Shown here in pieces: positions 36,229 to 46,086 of a stretch of 64,000 nt of DNA. The DNA is from Vibrio tapetis subsp. tapetis. GTDB taxonomy: Bacteria > Pseudomonadota > Gammaproteobacteria > Enterobacterales > Vibrionaceae. The notes below the pieces were generated by a model. The model searched no databases and was not told the origin of the DNA. It was given only the letters and a program-made list of their open reading frames with translations. Numbering within the stretch: the first letter of the stretch is position 1; each line of letters opens with the position of its first letter. The position numbers and the translations under genes were made by a program. The stretch spans positions 1,674,001 through 1,738,000 of the forward strand of contig NZ_LT960612.1 of NCBI RefSeq assembly GCF_900233005.1, written 5' to 3'.

Positions 36229-37929
36229 TTACGCCTGAGCAAACTTATAAGTGCGGTAGCCACCAATCATATTTCGTGCTCTAAAGCCGTTGTTAACTAA
36301 TTGACGATATGCTACGTGACCGCGTAACCCAACTTGACAGCAAATGACGATTTCCTTGTCTTTGGGCAGTTCATCCATACGCTGACGAAGTTGGTCAACA
36401 GGGATGTTAATAGCACCTTCAATACAGCCGTTCGCGACTTCGCCTGGCGTACGCACGTCGATCATGATCTGATAATTACTTAACGTATCGACGTCATGAT
36501 AGTGAATGCCTTTTGCTGTGTTATTCATTAGGTTGGTTGCCACAAACGCAGCCTGATTAATCACATCTTTTGCACTCCCGTAAGGAGGAGCATACGTTAG
36601 TTCAAGGTGCTGTAATTGCTCTATTGTCATTCCAGCGCGTTGGGCTACTGCAAGAACATCAATACGTTTATCGACTCCATCTTTACCCGTCGCTTGAGCA
36701 CCTAAGATTTTCCCGCTGTTTGGTGCATAAATGAGTTTTAAAGACACGATTTCTGCGCCTGGGTAGTAACTCGCGTGGCTTGCGGTGTGCACGTAGACTT
36801 TTTCGTAATCAATGCCTTCTTTAATAAGTTGTTTTTCATTCTTACCGACAGAGGCCACCGCCAAATCAAATATTTTACATATTGCCGTGCCTTGTGTTCC
36901 TTGATAGGTTTCATTTCGACCTAGCATGTTGTCTGCAGCCATTCTGCCTTGACGATTCGCCGGGCCAGCAAGAGGAACTAATGTTTGCTCACCCGTTACA
37001 AAATCTTTCTCTTCAATAGCATCACCGACCGCATAGATTGCGGGATCACTGGTTTGCATTTGCTCATTGGTATAAATTCCGCCTAATGTGCCGATCTGCA
37101 ATCCAGCTTCTATAGCAAGGCTGGTTTCAGGACGAACACCAATTGCCATAATTAAAACATCAGTGTCGAATGAGTCACCATTATTTAAGCTGAGGGTCAA
37201 CTGGCCCGTGAGGTGTTGATGATCAGTACTTTCACCTGAATCAACACTGGCAATCGACGTATTTGGCTGAAATTCGATAGACTCTAATGCTACACCTAAT
37301 CGTAAATCGACACCTTTGTTCCGAATTTCGGCATGAGCATAACCGGCCATTTCTTTATCAACAGAAGTCATTACTTGGTCAGCCATCTCTACTAACGTGG
37401 TTTTGATTCCAAGTTGGTGAAAGGCTTCCATCATCTCTAGTCCAATAAAGCCACCACCCACGACAGTCGCGTGTTCTGGTTTATTCATTTCTAAAGTACG
37501 TAAAATTCTATCCATATCGGGAATATTACGCAGGGAATGAGTAAGCGGGTTATCAATTCCTGGTATCGGTGGAACAATAGGCGCAGCTCCAGGGCTTAAC
37601 AAAAGAAAATCGTAATTTTCAGTGTACTCAGAGTTATCTAGTAAGTTCTTTATCGTCACTGACTTGTTTTGTCTGTTAATACCGACAACTTCATTCATAA
37701 CACGAACATCAACATTAAAGCGTGCTAGGAAACTTTCCGGTGTTTGTAGCAATAGCTTGCTACGCTCTTGAATGTCTCCACCGATATGGTACGGCAAACC
37801 GCAATTGGCGAAGGAAACAAAAGGGCCACGCTCAAACATGATAATTTCTGCATCTTCACTTAAACGACGAGCGCGAGCAGCGGCAGATGCGCCACCAGCA
37901 ACACCACCAACAATTACAATTTTGGTCAT
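36229..37929 (-). CDS. FAD-dependent CoA-disulfide reductase / persulfide reductase with rhodanese domain
   Basis: 566 residues. An N-terminal FAD domain (IVGGVAGGASAAARARR) carries the single redox cysteine C43 in NCGLPY, typical of CoA-disulfide reductases. An NAD domain, a dimerisation domain and a C-terminal rhodanese domain (CCQVGLRGHVAYRQL, active-site CxxGxxR loop) follow. Homologues (Npsr, CoADR-RHD) reduce CoA disulfide or CoA persulfide and help dispose of sulfane sulfur. It shares a promoter region with the divergent ArsR-type gene and is followed by no close gene. Together with the DUF2892 gene it resembles a split YgaP system. Confidence 0.9.
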   Translation of the reverse strand: MTKIVIVGGVAGGASAAARARRLSEDAEIIMFERGPFVSFANCGLPYHIGGDIQERSKLLLQTPESFLARFNVDVRVMNEVVGINRQNKSVTIKNLLDNSEYTENYDFLLLSPGAAPIVPPIPGIDNPLTHSLRNIPDMDRILRTLEMNKPEHATVVGGGFIGLEMMEAFHQLGIKTTLVEMADQVMTSVDKEMAGYAHAEIRNKGVDLRLGVALESIEFQPNTSIASVDSGESTDHQHLTGQLTLSLNNGDSFDTDVLIMAIGVRPETSLAIEAGLQIGTLGGIYTNEQMQTSDPAIYAVGDAIEEKDFVTGEQTLVPLAGPANRQGRMAADNMLGRNETYQGTQGTAICKIFDLAVASVGKNEKQLIKEGIDYEKVYVHTASHASYYPGAEIVSLKLIYAPNSGKILGAQATGKDGVDKRIDVLAVAQRAGMTIEQLQHLELTYAPPYGSAKDVINQAAFVATNLMNNTAKGIHYHDVDTLSNYQIMIDVRTPGEVANGCIEGAINIPVDQLRQRMDELPKDKEIVICCQVGLRGHVAYRQLVNNGFRARNMIGGYRTYKFAQA

Positions 37930-37964
37930 TTCACGATTACTCCGATATTAAATTTCTTGGCCTA

Positions 37965-38150
37965 TCACTGAAAACCGAGCTTTTTTAGTACAAAAGCAGC
38001 GGGACATAGGCCGGTAAAAGCGCTTTGAATGAGGTTCACACCGACAAAAACGGTTAGCCATACAAATTGAGGACTAACGAAGGCTGTTAATACTATCGAC
38101 AGTATTACCATTGATCCTGCTAAAACTCGAATACCATTTTCTAATTCCAT
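37965..38150 (-). CDS. DUF2892 inner-membrane protein (YgaP-like membrane part)
   Basis: 61 residues from the ATG at 38150, which has a GGAGG ribosome site 7 bases upstream; upstream starts would add up to six residues. MELENGIRVLAGSMVILSIV and CPAAFVLKKLGF are typical of DUF2892, two short membrane helices. In YgaP this domain is fused to a rhodanese; here the rhodanese is in the next gene, 35 bases downstream. It is the first gene of the operon divergent from the ArsR-type regulator. Confidence 0.85.
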   Translation of the reverse strand: MELENGIRVLAGSMVILSIVLTAFVSPQFVWLTVFVGVNLIQSAFTGLCPAAFVLKKLGFQ

Positions 38151-38210
38151 GATTATGTCCTCCATCAATCTTACTTAACTATATTTAACTAAATTAGATT
38201 TGTCTAATAA

Positions 38211-38245
38211 AATATTAATTAGTTAAGGTTTTACTAATTAATATT
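38211..38245. promoter_or_regulatory. Perfect inverted repeat, operator 1 of the sulfur locus
   Basis: Arms of 13 bases, AATATTAATTAGT (38211-38223) and ACTAATTAATATT (38233-38245), separated by 9. It sits between the divergent DUF2892 and ArsR-type genes. ArsR-family repressors bind AT-rich dyads of this sort. Confidence 0.65.
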
Positions 38246-38253
38246 TGACACCC

Positions 38254-38285
38254 ACATCTAATTTAATAATATCTAAATTAGATGT
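38254..38285. promoter_or_regulatory. Perfect inverted repeat, operator 2 of the sulfur locus
   Basis: Arms of 12 bases, ACATCTAATTTA (38254-38265) and TAAATTAGATGT (38274-38285), separated by 8, ending 18 bases before the ArsR-type start codon. A further partial copy (AAATTAGATTTGTCTAAT) lies at about 38191-38208. Confidence 0.65.
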
Positions 38286-38303
38286 GACAAGTAAGGTGTC
38301 TAT

Positions 38304-38597
38304 ATGGAACTGGAAATCATGAAGGCCAATGCTACTGAAGTGGCAGAGATCTTGAAAATAATGTCTCACCCAGACCGGTTGATGGTGCTATGCCAACTGG
38401 TTGATGGCGAAGTTGGGGCGGGGCAATTACAAAGCCAATCGCCACTAAGCCAATCTGCATTTTCTCAGCACTTAACGGTATTACGAAAACACAAATTGGT
38501 GAAGGTACGTAAAGAATCTCAACAAGTCTTTTATTCATTGGCAGACCCAAGAGTCGAAAAACTCATTACCAATTTACATGACGTATTTTGTAAATAG
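38304..38597 (+). CDS. ArsR-family repressor, persulfide-sensing type (BigR/SqrR/YgaV-like)
   Basis: 97 residues, a winged helix with recognition region LSQSAFSQHLTVLRKHKLV. Exactly two cysteines, C30 in alpha2 (LMVLCQL) and C96 at the C-terminus (DVFCK), match the pair that forms a polysulfide bridge in BigR, SqrR and YgaV when sulfane sulfur rises, releasing DNA. The metal-binding ELCVCDL motif of classical ArsR is absent. The sulfur-related genes on both sides support a role as sulfane-sulfur sensor controlling both directions. Confidence 0.87.
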   Translation: MELEIMKANATEVAEILKIMSHPDRLMVLCQLVDGEVGAGQLQSQSPLSQSAFSQHLTVLRKHKLVKVRKESQQVFYSLADPRVEKLITNLHDVFCK

Positions 38598-38723
38598 CGC
38601 CACGGTTAACTCAAACCATTTAGTCCACTTCTGGCGACGTAACAGCCTCTGGGTGTACTTATAAGAGATAGGATCTGACACTAAAAATGAATTTCGCAAA
38701 ATTGAACTTGGCAAGGAGGCAAA

Positions 38724-41700
38724 ATGAAAAAGGCGACTAATCAAGGGTTTGTTCATAAAGTCATGAACAGCTACTTACCACCGATACTCATTGTGTTGGC
38801 GCTTGTTGTCGGTGGCATCTCATTATGGTTAACGCCGAAGGAAGAAGATCCTCAAATCATCGTTCCTATGGCTGATGTACTTATTCAAGCGCCAGGTTTG
38901 AGTGCCAAACAAGTAGAAAACCAAGTAACAGAACCCTTGGAAAAGTTATTAAGCCAAATTGATGGTGTGGAAGATGTGTATTCCTCATCAATGGAAAATG
39001 GTGCACAAGTCATTGTTCGATATTACGTAGGAGAGAGCCGAGAAGGCGCACTCATCAAACTGTATAATAAGATCTACTCGAATCAAGATAAGATCCCCCC
39101 GTCGGTCACCAATTGGGCAATAAAGCCTGTTGAAATAGACGATGTTCCTATCGTTGTCGCATCCCTTTATTCAACCCAACCAGATAATATCTCGACCTAC
39201 GAGCTACGCCGGATTGCACAACAAGCAACGCAGCGTCTAAAAGCACTCGACAGCACCAACATCGTAAAAGTATTTGGTGGGCAACCGCGCATCATCGAAG
39301 TCGCGCTTGATCCTAGTGCGATGGCGAGCAGAATGACGACCATAGATGACCTCCAGAATGCATTTAAACTCAGTCATCAAAAACAAAGTGCCGGGATCAC
39401 TCATCAAGCTGGCAACGTCTTCCAACTTGAATCAGGTCAGTTTTTCAATGACGCATCTGAATTGGGCTCTCTTGTCGTAAACGTCGTAAACGGTAAGCCG
39501 GTTTATCTTCGGGACGTTGCGCTCATTACCGATGGGCCGAGCGAAGCAGAAAATGACACTTGGTATCAAAAAGGGTCAGCCAGCGGACAAGTAAGTGAAA
39601 CCCATCCCGCGGTTTTTCTCTCCGTCGCCAAACAAAAAGGCTCTAATGCTGTATCAGTCGCCAAAGACGTACTGGCCGAATTGGATACACTTAAAAGTGA
39701 GCAACTACCAGAAGGCGTAGAAATCGACATTATCCGTAATTACGGACAAACCGCCGACGATAAAGTATCAAACTTAGTGTCTAGTTTAGGTATTTCAATT
39801 CTAACCGTTGTGGTCTTTGTCGGTTTATTTTTGAACTGGCGAAGTGCCTTGGTCGTAGGGATTGCAATACCAATTAGCTACGGTGCAGCGCTAGGCATGG
39901 ATTTAGCTTTTGGCTACTCGATCAACCGCGTTACCTTATTTGCGCTTATATTAGCGTTAGGCCTTATTGTTGACGACCCGATTGCAAGTATTGATAACAT
40001 CGAGCGTTACCTAAAACGAAAAGACCTCAGCCGCACAAAAGCAATTGTCTTAGCAATGGCGGAGATCCGCAGCGCGTTATTGATGTCAACTGTGGCCATC
40101 GTTATCGTGTTTACTCCAATGTTTTTCATTACGGGAATGATGGGCCCATACATGGCGCCGTTAGCGTTTAATGTGCCTATCAGTGTGGTATTCAGTACGG
40201 TCGTTGCGTTTATGATTACGCCTTGGTTGGCCAAGAAGATCCTGAGATCCGCCCAAGATCAAGGTGAATATAATGTTCAGACGACTTTCTTATATAAGAT
40301 TTACAAAAAAGGCTTAACGCCGTTGCTTGCGAGCCGCAAGAAAAGCTGGATGTTTTTAGGTGTGGTCGCATTGCTGTTCATCTCGGCTGCAATGTTACCG
40401 GCAATGAGGTTAGTACCACTAAAGCTATTACCTTACGACAACAAAAATGAATTCCAGTTGGTATTGAATATGCCCGACGATAGCAGTTTTGTGAGTACGT
40501 CGAATGCCTTACGTGATTTCTCTGCGTACTTGGTGAATGTACCAGAGGTAGAATCTGTCTCTGCATTTTCAGGCTTAGCGTCACCCATGGACTTTAACGG
40601 TATGGTTCGTCATTACTTTATGAGAAGCCAGCCAAGCCAAGGGGAATTGCGAATTGTACTGGCGGATAAAGACCGAAGAGAGATGCAGTCTCATGGCATT
40701 GTTACTCGGCTAAGGACTGATCTTGAAGCCATCGCACCGGGCTACAACGCCCATATACAGTTAGTAGAAGTACCTCCGGGCCCGCCTGTTATCGCAACAT
40801 TGACCGCCGAAGTGTACGGCAAAGAAACCACAAGCTATGAACGCTTACAACAGCAAGCGAAAATTGTGGTTGATAGACTCAATAGGGAAGAGTTCGTATC
40901 AGAAGTCGATAGCTCAGTGCAAGGGAACACCCAAGTTTGGCAATTTGTGGTCGACCGTGAGAAGGCCGCGCTTTCGGGAATTTCAGTTGCCGACATCAAT
41001 CGGACAATTTCCGCAGCTAATCAGGGTTTCGTGCTCGCCAACTTAAAAGCAGAGCGTGAGCTTGAGCCATTGCCTGTAAGCGTTAGACTGCCATCGAATG
41101 AACGAGACAAGTTAGATAGCTTATTGGCACTGTACGTTCGTGGTCAAGCGGGTATTACTAAGGTTTCCGTTAATGGTGCGCTAGAAGATACACCACAACC
41201 TTTGGTTCAAATTTCTGAGTTGGGGCAGTTTGAAGTTCGTGACCTAGATCAGCCGATTTACCATAAGAATCTAAAGCCTGTTGTTTACGTCTACGCCGAA
41301 AGCGTTGGACGAGTTCCCGGTGAAATCATTGCCGATGTGTTGTCGGATCAAGATCGAGATACACAGCCTGACCATGTGCGAGTTCCAACATCTGAGCGTA
41401 CCTATTTCAACAATGGCGCAGGCGATGGCTGGAGTGTAGACAAAGACATAGAAGTTGTTTGGTCTGGGGAAGGCGAATGGAAAATCACGGTAGACGTGTT
41501 TAGAGATCTCGGTATTGCCTATGGCGCCGCGTTATTGGGTGTGTTCATCGTTATGTTGATACAAACCGGATTACCAGCGGTTTCCGGCATTATTATGTTG
41601 GCCATTCCGTTAACGGTGATCGGAATAATGCCCGGTTTTTGGGTATTGAACATGATGGGAAGCGATATTAATGGCTATCCAAATCCTGCATTATTTACGG

Positions 41701-42050
41701 CTACGGCCATGATTGGCATGATTGCGTTGGCCGGGATAGTGGTTCGTAATTCCTTGGTATTGATTGAATTTATTCATCAGTCACTGGCTGAAGGAAAAAA
41801 ACTTCAAGATGCACTAATTGAAGCCGGAGCAGTAAGAATGAGACCCATCCTATTAACGGCAGGAACCACATTGTTAGGAAACATCGTAATTACATTAGAC
41901 CCTATTTTTAACGGCCTAGCATGGTCAATCATATTTGGTATTACCGCATCAACGGTATTTACATTAGCGGTTATCCCCATTGTTTACCATTTAGCGTATC
42001 AAAACGTTGAAGGCCATGGTTTACCCGTTCATAAGGAGGAAGAAGCATGA
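38724..42050 (+). CDS. RND-family efflux pump, inner-membrane subunit
   Basis: 1108 residues with the AcrB-type plan: one membrane helix at about 15-35, a large periplasmic loop, six helices, a second loop and five helices. The proton-relay region reads ALGLIVDDPIASIDNIERYL, with the two aspartates of TM4. At 1108 it is longer than AcrB (1049). The adaptor gene follows and overlaps by 4 bases (ATGA), the reverse of the usual adaptor-pump order. No outer-membrane channel gene is present, so a TolC elsewhere would be used. The substrate is unknown; linkage to the persulfide sensor suggests sulfur-related or thiol-reactive compounds. Confidence 0.9.
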   Translation: MKKATNQGFVHKVMNSYLPPILIVLALVVGGISLWLTPKEEDPQIIVPMADVLIQAPGLSAKQVENQVTEPLEKLLSQIDGVEDVYSSSMENGAQVIVRYYVGESREGALIKLYNKIYSNQDKIPPSVTNWAIKPVEIDDVPIVVASLYSTQPDNISTYELRRIAQQATQRLKALDSTNIVKVFGGQPRIIEVALDPSAMASRMTTIDDLQNAFKLSHQKQSAGITHQAGNVFQLESGQFFNDASELGSLVVNVVNGKPVYLRDVALITDGPSEAENDTWYQKGSASGQVSETHPAVFLSVAKQKGSNAVSVAKDVLAELDTLKSEQLPEGVEIDIIRNYGQTADDKVSNLVSSLGISILTVVVFVGLFLNWRSALVVGIAIPISYGAALGMDLAFGYSINRVTLFALILALGLIVDDPIASIDNIERYLKRKDLSRTKAIVLAMAEIRSALLMSTVAIVIVFTPMFFITGMMGPYMAPLAFNVPISVVFSTVVAFMITPWLAKKILRSAQDQGEYNVQTTFLYKIYKKGLTPLLASRKKSWMFLGVVALLFISAAMLPAMRLVPLKLLPYDNKNEFQLVLNMPDDSSFVSTSNALRDFSAYLVNVPEVESVSAFSGLASPMDFNGMVRHYFMRSQPSQGELRIVLADKDRREMQSHGIVTRLRTDLEAIAPGYNAHIQLVEVPPGPPVIATLTAEVYGKETTSYERLQQQAKIVVDRLNREEFVSEVDSSVQGNTQVWQFVVDREKAALSGISVADINRTISAANQGFVLANLKAERELEPLPVSVRLPSNERDKLDSLLALYVRGQAGITKVSVNGALEDTPQPLVQISELGQFEVRDLDQPIYHKNLKPVVYVYAESVGRVPGEIIADVLSDQDRDTQPDHVRVPTSERTYFNNGAGDGWSVDKDIEVVWSGEGEWKITVDVFRDLGIAYGAALLGVFIVMLIQTGLPAVSGIIMLAIPLTVIGIMPGFWVLNMMGSDINGYPNPALFTATAMIGMIALAGIVVRNSLVLIEFIHQSLAEGKKLQDALIEAGAVRMRPILLTAGTTLLGNIVITLDPIFNGLAWSIIFGITASTVFTLAVIPIVYHLAYQNVEGHGLPVHKEEEA

Positions 42051-43105
42051 AATCATCAAAACTAACGTTAGGGATAGGGCTATTTTCACTACTGGGTGTT
42101 TTGTTTCTCTATATGGCTGGGTTCTTTACCGCAAAGATCAACCCACAAGAAAGTGCTCTCACGCTGTCTGCTAGCGAGATTTCAGCTCTAGAGACAGTCG
42201 AGCTGCAATCTTCAGTTCATAACCAATATAGGCAATTTACAGGGACCGTAGTGGCCGATCAAAAGGCTTCACTGTCTGCCTTATTAACGGCACAAGTTGC
42301 GGAAACTCTGGTTGACGCGGGAGCCAGTGTCACTAAAGGCGATGTCTTAATGCGCTTAGAAAGCGATGATCTGGATGCTCGAGTGATGCAGTCAGAACAA
42401 GGGCTTTCATCTGCCCAAGCGCAACTGAACGCCGCTCGTAAGGAATACCAACGAGTGAGTGAACTGGTAAACAAAAAGCTGTTACCTCAATCAGAGTATG
42501 ATCGAGTAAAAAGCCAACTGGACACCACTACCGCCAAATATAAACAGACTCAAGCCGCCGTGCGAGAAGCGGAAACCACATTTGGGTTCAGTATAATTAC
42601 GTCTCCGTTTGATGGGGTTATTACCACTAGGCCAATTAACCAAGGAGATACCGCAGGCCCAGGGACGTTATTGGTTACCCTGTATAACCCAAAAACACTA
42701 CAACTTGAGGTAAACATTTCGGAGTCATTGATCAACGATATTCAAATTGGCACCGTATTGCCGTTCGAATTGCCGACGTTTGAAAAATCCGGAGCCGGAA
42801 AAGTGGTTGAAATTGTACCAGCGGCAGACTCTACCTCTAGAAGCTTTTTGGTCAAAATTGCTCTAGAGGGAATAGACAAGGTGTACCCTGGTGTTTTTGG
42901 TAAAGTATCGGTAAAAAGTGAAACTTTACAGGCATTACATTTACCGGAAGAGGCTGTCTATCGCGTAGGCCAACTTGATTACGTCAAAGTACTCAAAGAG
43001 GATCAAGTTCGAACCCAATTAGTGCAGCTTTCAAGCAATAACATCGTCCGAAAAGGCGTTGAAGTAGGGGACGTAGTCATACTAAATCCATTAGATATCC
43101 ATTAA
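42047..43105 (+). CDS. RND efflux periplasmic adaptor (membrane fusion protein)
   Basis: 352 residues with an N-terminal membrane anchor (LGIGLFSLLGVLFLYMAGFF), a lipoyl domain in two halves (ADVAET-like SLSALLTAQVAETLVDAGAS and FGFSIITSPFDGVITTRPIN) around a coiled-coil hairpin (about 105-165) and a beta-barrel. It links the pump to an outer-membrane channel. Translation is coupled to the pump through a 4-base overlap. Confidence 0.9.
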   Translation: MKSSKLTLGIGLFSLLGVLFLYMAGFFTAKINPQESALTLSASEISALETVELQSSVHNQYRQFTGTVVADQKASLSALLTAQVAETLVDAGASVTKGDVLMRLESDDLDARVMQSEQGLSSAQAQLNAARKEYQRVSELVNKKLLPQSEYDRVKSQLDTTTAKYKQTQAAVREAETTFGFSIITSPFDGVITTRPINQGDTAGPGTLLVTLYNPKTLQLEVNISESLINDIQIGTVLPFELPTFEKSGAGKVVEIVPAADSTSRSFLVKIALEGIDKVYPGVFGKVSVKSETLQALHLPEEAVYRVGQLDYVKVLKEDQVRTQLVQLSSNNIVRKGVEVGDVVILNPLDIH

Positions 43106-43137
43106 CTCAGATAAACGTTTGTACAAAACTACGTTCT

Positions 43138-43178
43138 AAAAAAAGCGTTCAGTTATCATAAAACTGAACGCTTTTTTG
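43138..43178 (+). terminator. Terminator of the RND operon
   Basis: AAGCGTTCAGTT and AACTGAACGCTT pair around ATCATAA, followed by a T-run. Confidence 0.88.
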
Positions 43179-43264
43179 TTGTGACTTCCGATCACATAAG
43201 GCTCAATAGGTGATTAGTCACGACAAACCGTTGGTCGCCGAAAGCGGTGATCTATCAACCAGTA

Positions 43265-44191
43265 CTAATAGCCAAAAAACCTTGCCCACTTACACCAAAC
43301 CTTTTGTAAACCTTCTCTATCACCTTGTGCAAAAAATACTTTTTGCCCCGGCTTTGCTTGTGCTAAACGCGGTAAGTCGATTCGAGCAACACAACCTACC
43401 TTCGGATAACCTCCTAATGTTTGCCTATCATTTAACAAAATGATGGGGTGGCCATCTGGTGGGATCTGGACAGCGCCTAATGCAATGCCTTCTGAAAGAC
43501 AGCTTTCCTTGGGGGTGTCTAATGCCGCTCCTTCTAATCTATACCCCATACGATTAGAAGATTGGCTAACCATATACTCACTTTCGTACAGCGTCGATTT
43601 TGCAGCATTGCTGAAGGTTTCAGCTTGATATGACTCAATAAGACGAAGTACAAGTGGCAAGTTATAATCCGGCGTGAACCTAAAGGTGACATGTCTTTGT
43701 TTGGCTTTCGTTTCGTGTTGGTGAAAAGGAATGAGATCGCCTGCGTTTAAGCTTTGCCCATCACAATTAAGCCCGCCAAGTTGATCTCGCTGGACGGTAG
43801 AACAGCTCCCATAATGCTCAGGCGCTTCAAACCCTCCTTTAACAGCCAAATAGGATCTAAGTCCGTTACGTGGTAACGAAAAAGACAGTAGTTGACCTTT
43901 TTTGGCGACAAAAGAGGACCAATTAAGGACCGGTTTGCCGTCCAGCTTGGCCTGTAAATCGCCCCCACATATCGCCAGTCGGCATTCGTGGTGAATAAAG
44001 AAGGCCGCTTGCCCCAATGTAATTTCAATAACGACGCTGTTCTTCGTATTTTTTAAGAGAAAGTTAGCCCAACTGTAAGCATAATCATCAATGGGGCCTC
44101 CTTGAGTTAACCCCAATTGACTATGTCCAAAACGACCAAAGTCATGGATAAGACTTAACTGTCCAGGTTTTATGACTTCTATAAGTCCCAT
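43265..44191 (-). CDS. pxpC: 5-oxoprolinase subunit C (biotin-dependent carboxyltransferase family)
   Basis: 308 residues. GLTQGGPIDDYAYSWANFLL and SNRMGYRLEG are hallmarks of the PxpC/KipA family. With PxpA and PxpB it splits 5-oxoproline to glutamate using ATP, removing a damage product of glutamine and glutamate. Last gene of the pxpABC operon; the start overlaps the end of pxpB by 13 bases. Confidence 0.92.
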   Translation of the reverse strand: MGLIEVIKPGQLSLIHDFGRFGHSQLGLTQGGPIDDYAYSWANFLLKNTKNSVVIEITLGQAAFFIHHECRLAICGGDLQAKLDGKPVLNWSSFVAKKGQLLSFSLPRNGLRSYLAVKGGFEAPEHYGSCSTVQRDQLGGLNCDGQSLNAGDLIPFHQHETKAKQRHVTFRFTPDYNLPLVLRLIESYQAETFSNAAKSTLYESEYMVSQSSNRMGYRLEGAALDTPKESCLSEGIALGAVQIPPDGHPIILLNDRQTLGGYPKVGCVARIDLPRLAQAKPGQKVFFAQGDREGLQKVWCKWARFFGY

Positions 44192-44877
44192 AACTTACCT
44201 CCCAATTCATCAAATTCCTCTCTTTCGATGGCACAAAAAGACACCGTATCACCAATACTAAACGGGCTTATTACATCTCCAGTAGGGTTGTAAAGCGCAA
44301 TTGGGCAGTTACCTATTATATTCCATCCTCCGGGAGAACTTTCTGGGTAAACCCCCGTTTGGTTTGCCGCTATGCCAACACTGCCAGCAGGGACAGACAG
44401 GCGAGGTGTACTATGCCGTGGTAAAACAAGCTCTTTGGGCACTTCAGCTAAAAAAGCGAAACCAGGGGCAAACCCCATCGCACAGACATGGTAAACATGA
44501 TTGCCATGAAGCTCGATAACGTCATCGGTCGACAAACCGCTCTCTTGTTCATAACGCTTGAGATCGGGGCCTACACTTTCGTGATAATAAACGGGAATTT
44601 CAATATGATGAGCAGGTTGTGTTGGAGGGTATTCAAGCTCTCGTTTAACGATGGTGTCGAGCCTAGCGATCATTTCTTGTTCTGACATAAGAAAAGGTAG
44701 GTAATCAACGAGAATATTTGCGTAAGAAGGGGTCACATTCATTATGACATCCATTAGCTCTAACCTAATGGTGTCGGCAATGTGCCCAATATGTAAAGAA
44801 AACTTGGGATCAATGCGATCGCCAAGCTGAACCATGACACTGCATTCTGCTACAGGATCAATACGAAAAGATTTCAC
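44179..44877 (-). CDS. pxpB: 5-oxoprolinase subunit B
   Basis: 232 residues of the KipI/PxpB family: CAMGFAPGFAFLAEVP, PRHSTPRLSVPAGSVG and SSPGGWNIIG are diagnostic. It starts 2 bases after the pxpA stop on the same strand and overlaps pxpC. Confidence 0.93.
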   Translation of the reverse strand: MKSFRIDPVAECSVMVQLGDRIDPKFSLHIGHIADTIRLELMDVIMNVTPSYANILVDYLPFLMSEQEMIARLDTIVKRELEYPPTQPAHHIEIPVYYHESVGPDLKRYEQESGLSTDDVIELHGNHVYHVCAMGFAPGFAFLAEVPKELVLPRHSTPRLSVPAGSVGIAANQTGVYPESSPGGWNIIGNCPIALYNPTGDVISPFSIGDTVSFCAIEREEFDELGGKLWDL

Positions 44878-44879
44878 AT

Positions 44880-45647
44880 CTAGCCTCCTAAGCTCTTTAG
44901 CCCTTGAGAGATTCTTTGCACCATCGCAATTGAGTCAGCATTGTCACCATGGACACAGATAGTATCTGCTTCTAGCATGATCTTCGCACCGTTAAGGCTC
45001 GTTATGCTGCCATACTGGGCCAATTGAATGACTTGATGGTAGATATCATCTTGCAAATGATGTACCGCTTTAGGATGAGACCTCGGAAGCAGTAAACCAT
45101 TATCTTGATAAGCACGGTCAGCAAAGGCTTCAAACAATAAAGGGACGTTAAACTGATCGGCAAGGTCAAGGTAACGGTTGTTATTAACACCCGCTAAAAT
45201 CATTACAGGTAGGCCAAAGTTTTCCGCGGCGGCCAATATGGCAACAAAAATCGACTCATTACTCATCATGTCGTTATAAAGCGCACCGTGTGGCTTAATA
45301 TATTCGACTTTGCAATCGTACATTCTTGCCATCGCGACCAGTGCGCCAACTTGATAGATGACGCAGTGAGTAATTTCATCGTCTGAAAGGGGAATACTTC
45401 GCCTGCCAAAACCTTGTAGATCTTGATAGCTTGGGTGAGCACCAACCATAACGTCGTGTTGTTTTGCTAATAGGAGTGTCTTCGCCATGATATCTGGGTC
45501 AGAGGCATGAAATCCGCACGCGATGTTCGCCATGTCAACCCATGGCATGACGTCCTCATCCATTCCCATAGACCACAGACCAAAGCTCTCACCCATATCG
45601 CAGTTAAGTTTTAATCTCGATTTATTGATCGTCACTTTATTAATCAT
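44880..45647 (-). CDS. pxpA: 5-oxoprolinase subunit A (LamB/YcsF family)
   Basis: 255 residues. LNCDMGESFGLWSMGMDEDV, ANIACGFHASDP and YIKPHGALYND are the family signatures, including metal-binding histidines. First gene of the operon. The 730-base upstream region contains the divergent small-peptide gene and no recognised regulator site apart from an FNR-like box. Confidence 0.94.
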   Translation of the reverse strand: MINKVTINKSRLKLNCDMGESFGLWSMGMDEDVMPWVDMANIACGFHASDPDIMAKTLLLAKQHDVMVGAHPSYQDLQGFGRRSIPLSDDEITHCVIYQVGALVAMARMYDCKVEYIKPHGALYNDMMSNESIFVAILAAAENFGLPVMILAGVNNNRYLDLADQFNVPLLFEAFADRAYQDNGLLLPRSHPKAVHHLQDDIYHQVIQLAQYGSITSLNGAKIMLEADTICVHGDNADSIAMVQRISQGLKSLGG

Positions 45648-45928
45648 CCGATTACTGACATTGCTTTCATTACATAGAGCTTAATCATTCGAGTGAATAA
45701 ATATTAGTCGAAGATCTTAAAAATATGATACTTGTTGCGAAAACAACGTTTTTGAACAAATTTTAGACCCTAATTCCACAAATTGTAGTCAAATATACGA
45801 AACTCAACTCATTATGTTTTTACTCAGCTAAGAGCGAACCTTTACGTGAACTCACCACTTTTTGAAGGGAACTGTTTTACAAATGGTTGCGAGCAATAAA
45901 TTTGAAAAAGGACTGTATTGGTTCTTTT

Positions 45929-45942
45929 TTGATCTAAATCGA
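45929..45942. promoter_or_regulatory. FNR-like box upstream of the small peptide gene
   Basis: TTGAT CTAA ATCGA differs from the FNR consensus TTGAT-N4-ATCAA by one base. It lies 145 bases upstream of the 24-residue gene, within the 730-base gap between pxpA and the LysR gene. The rest of that gap, apart from this gene and its terminator, shows nothing I can name. Confidence 0.3.
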
Positions 45943-46086
45943 CATTTTCACTAATAATTGGATTTGTTACTTCCTATAACAATTTGAGCTGCTAGAATAT
46001 GCGTGTTGCTTATTTTTAGAGGTTAAAAAACATTTTTTTAACTACTCTAACTCAAGTCGTTAATCAACCGATTGTGGAGATTGCTC

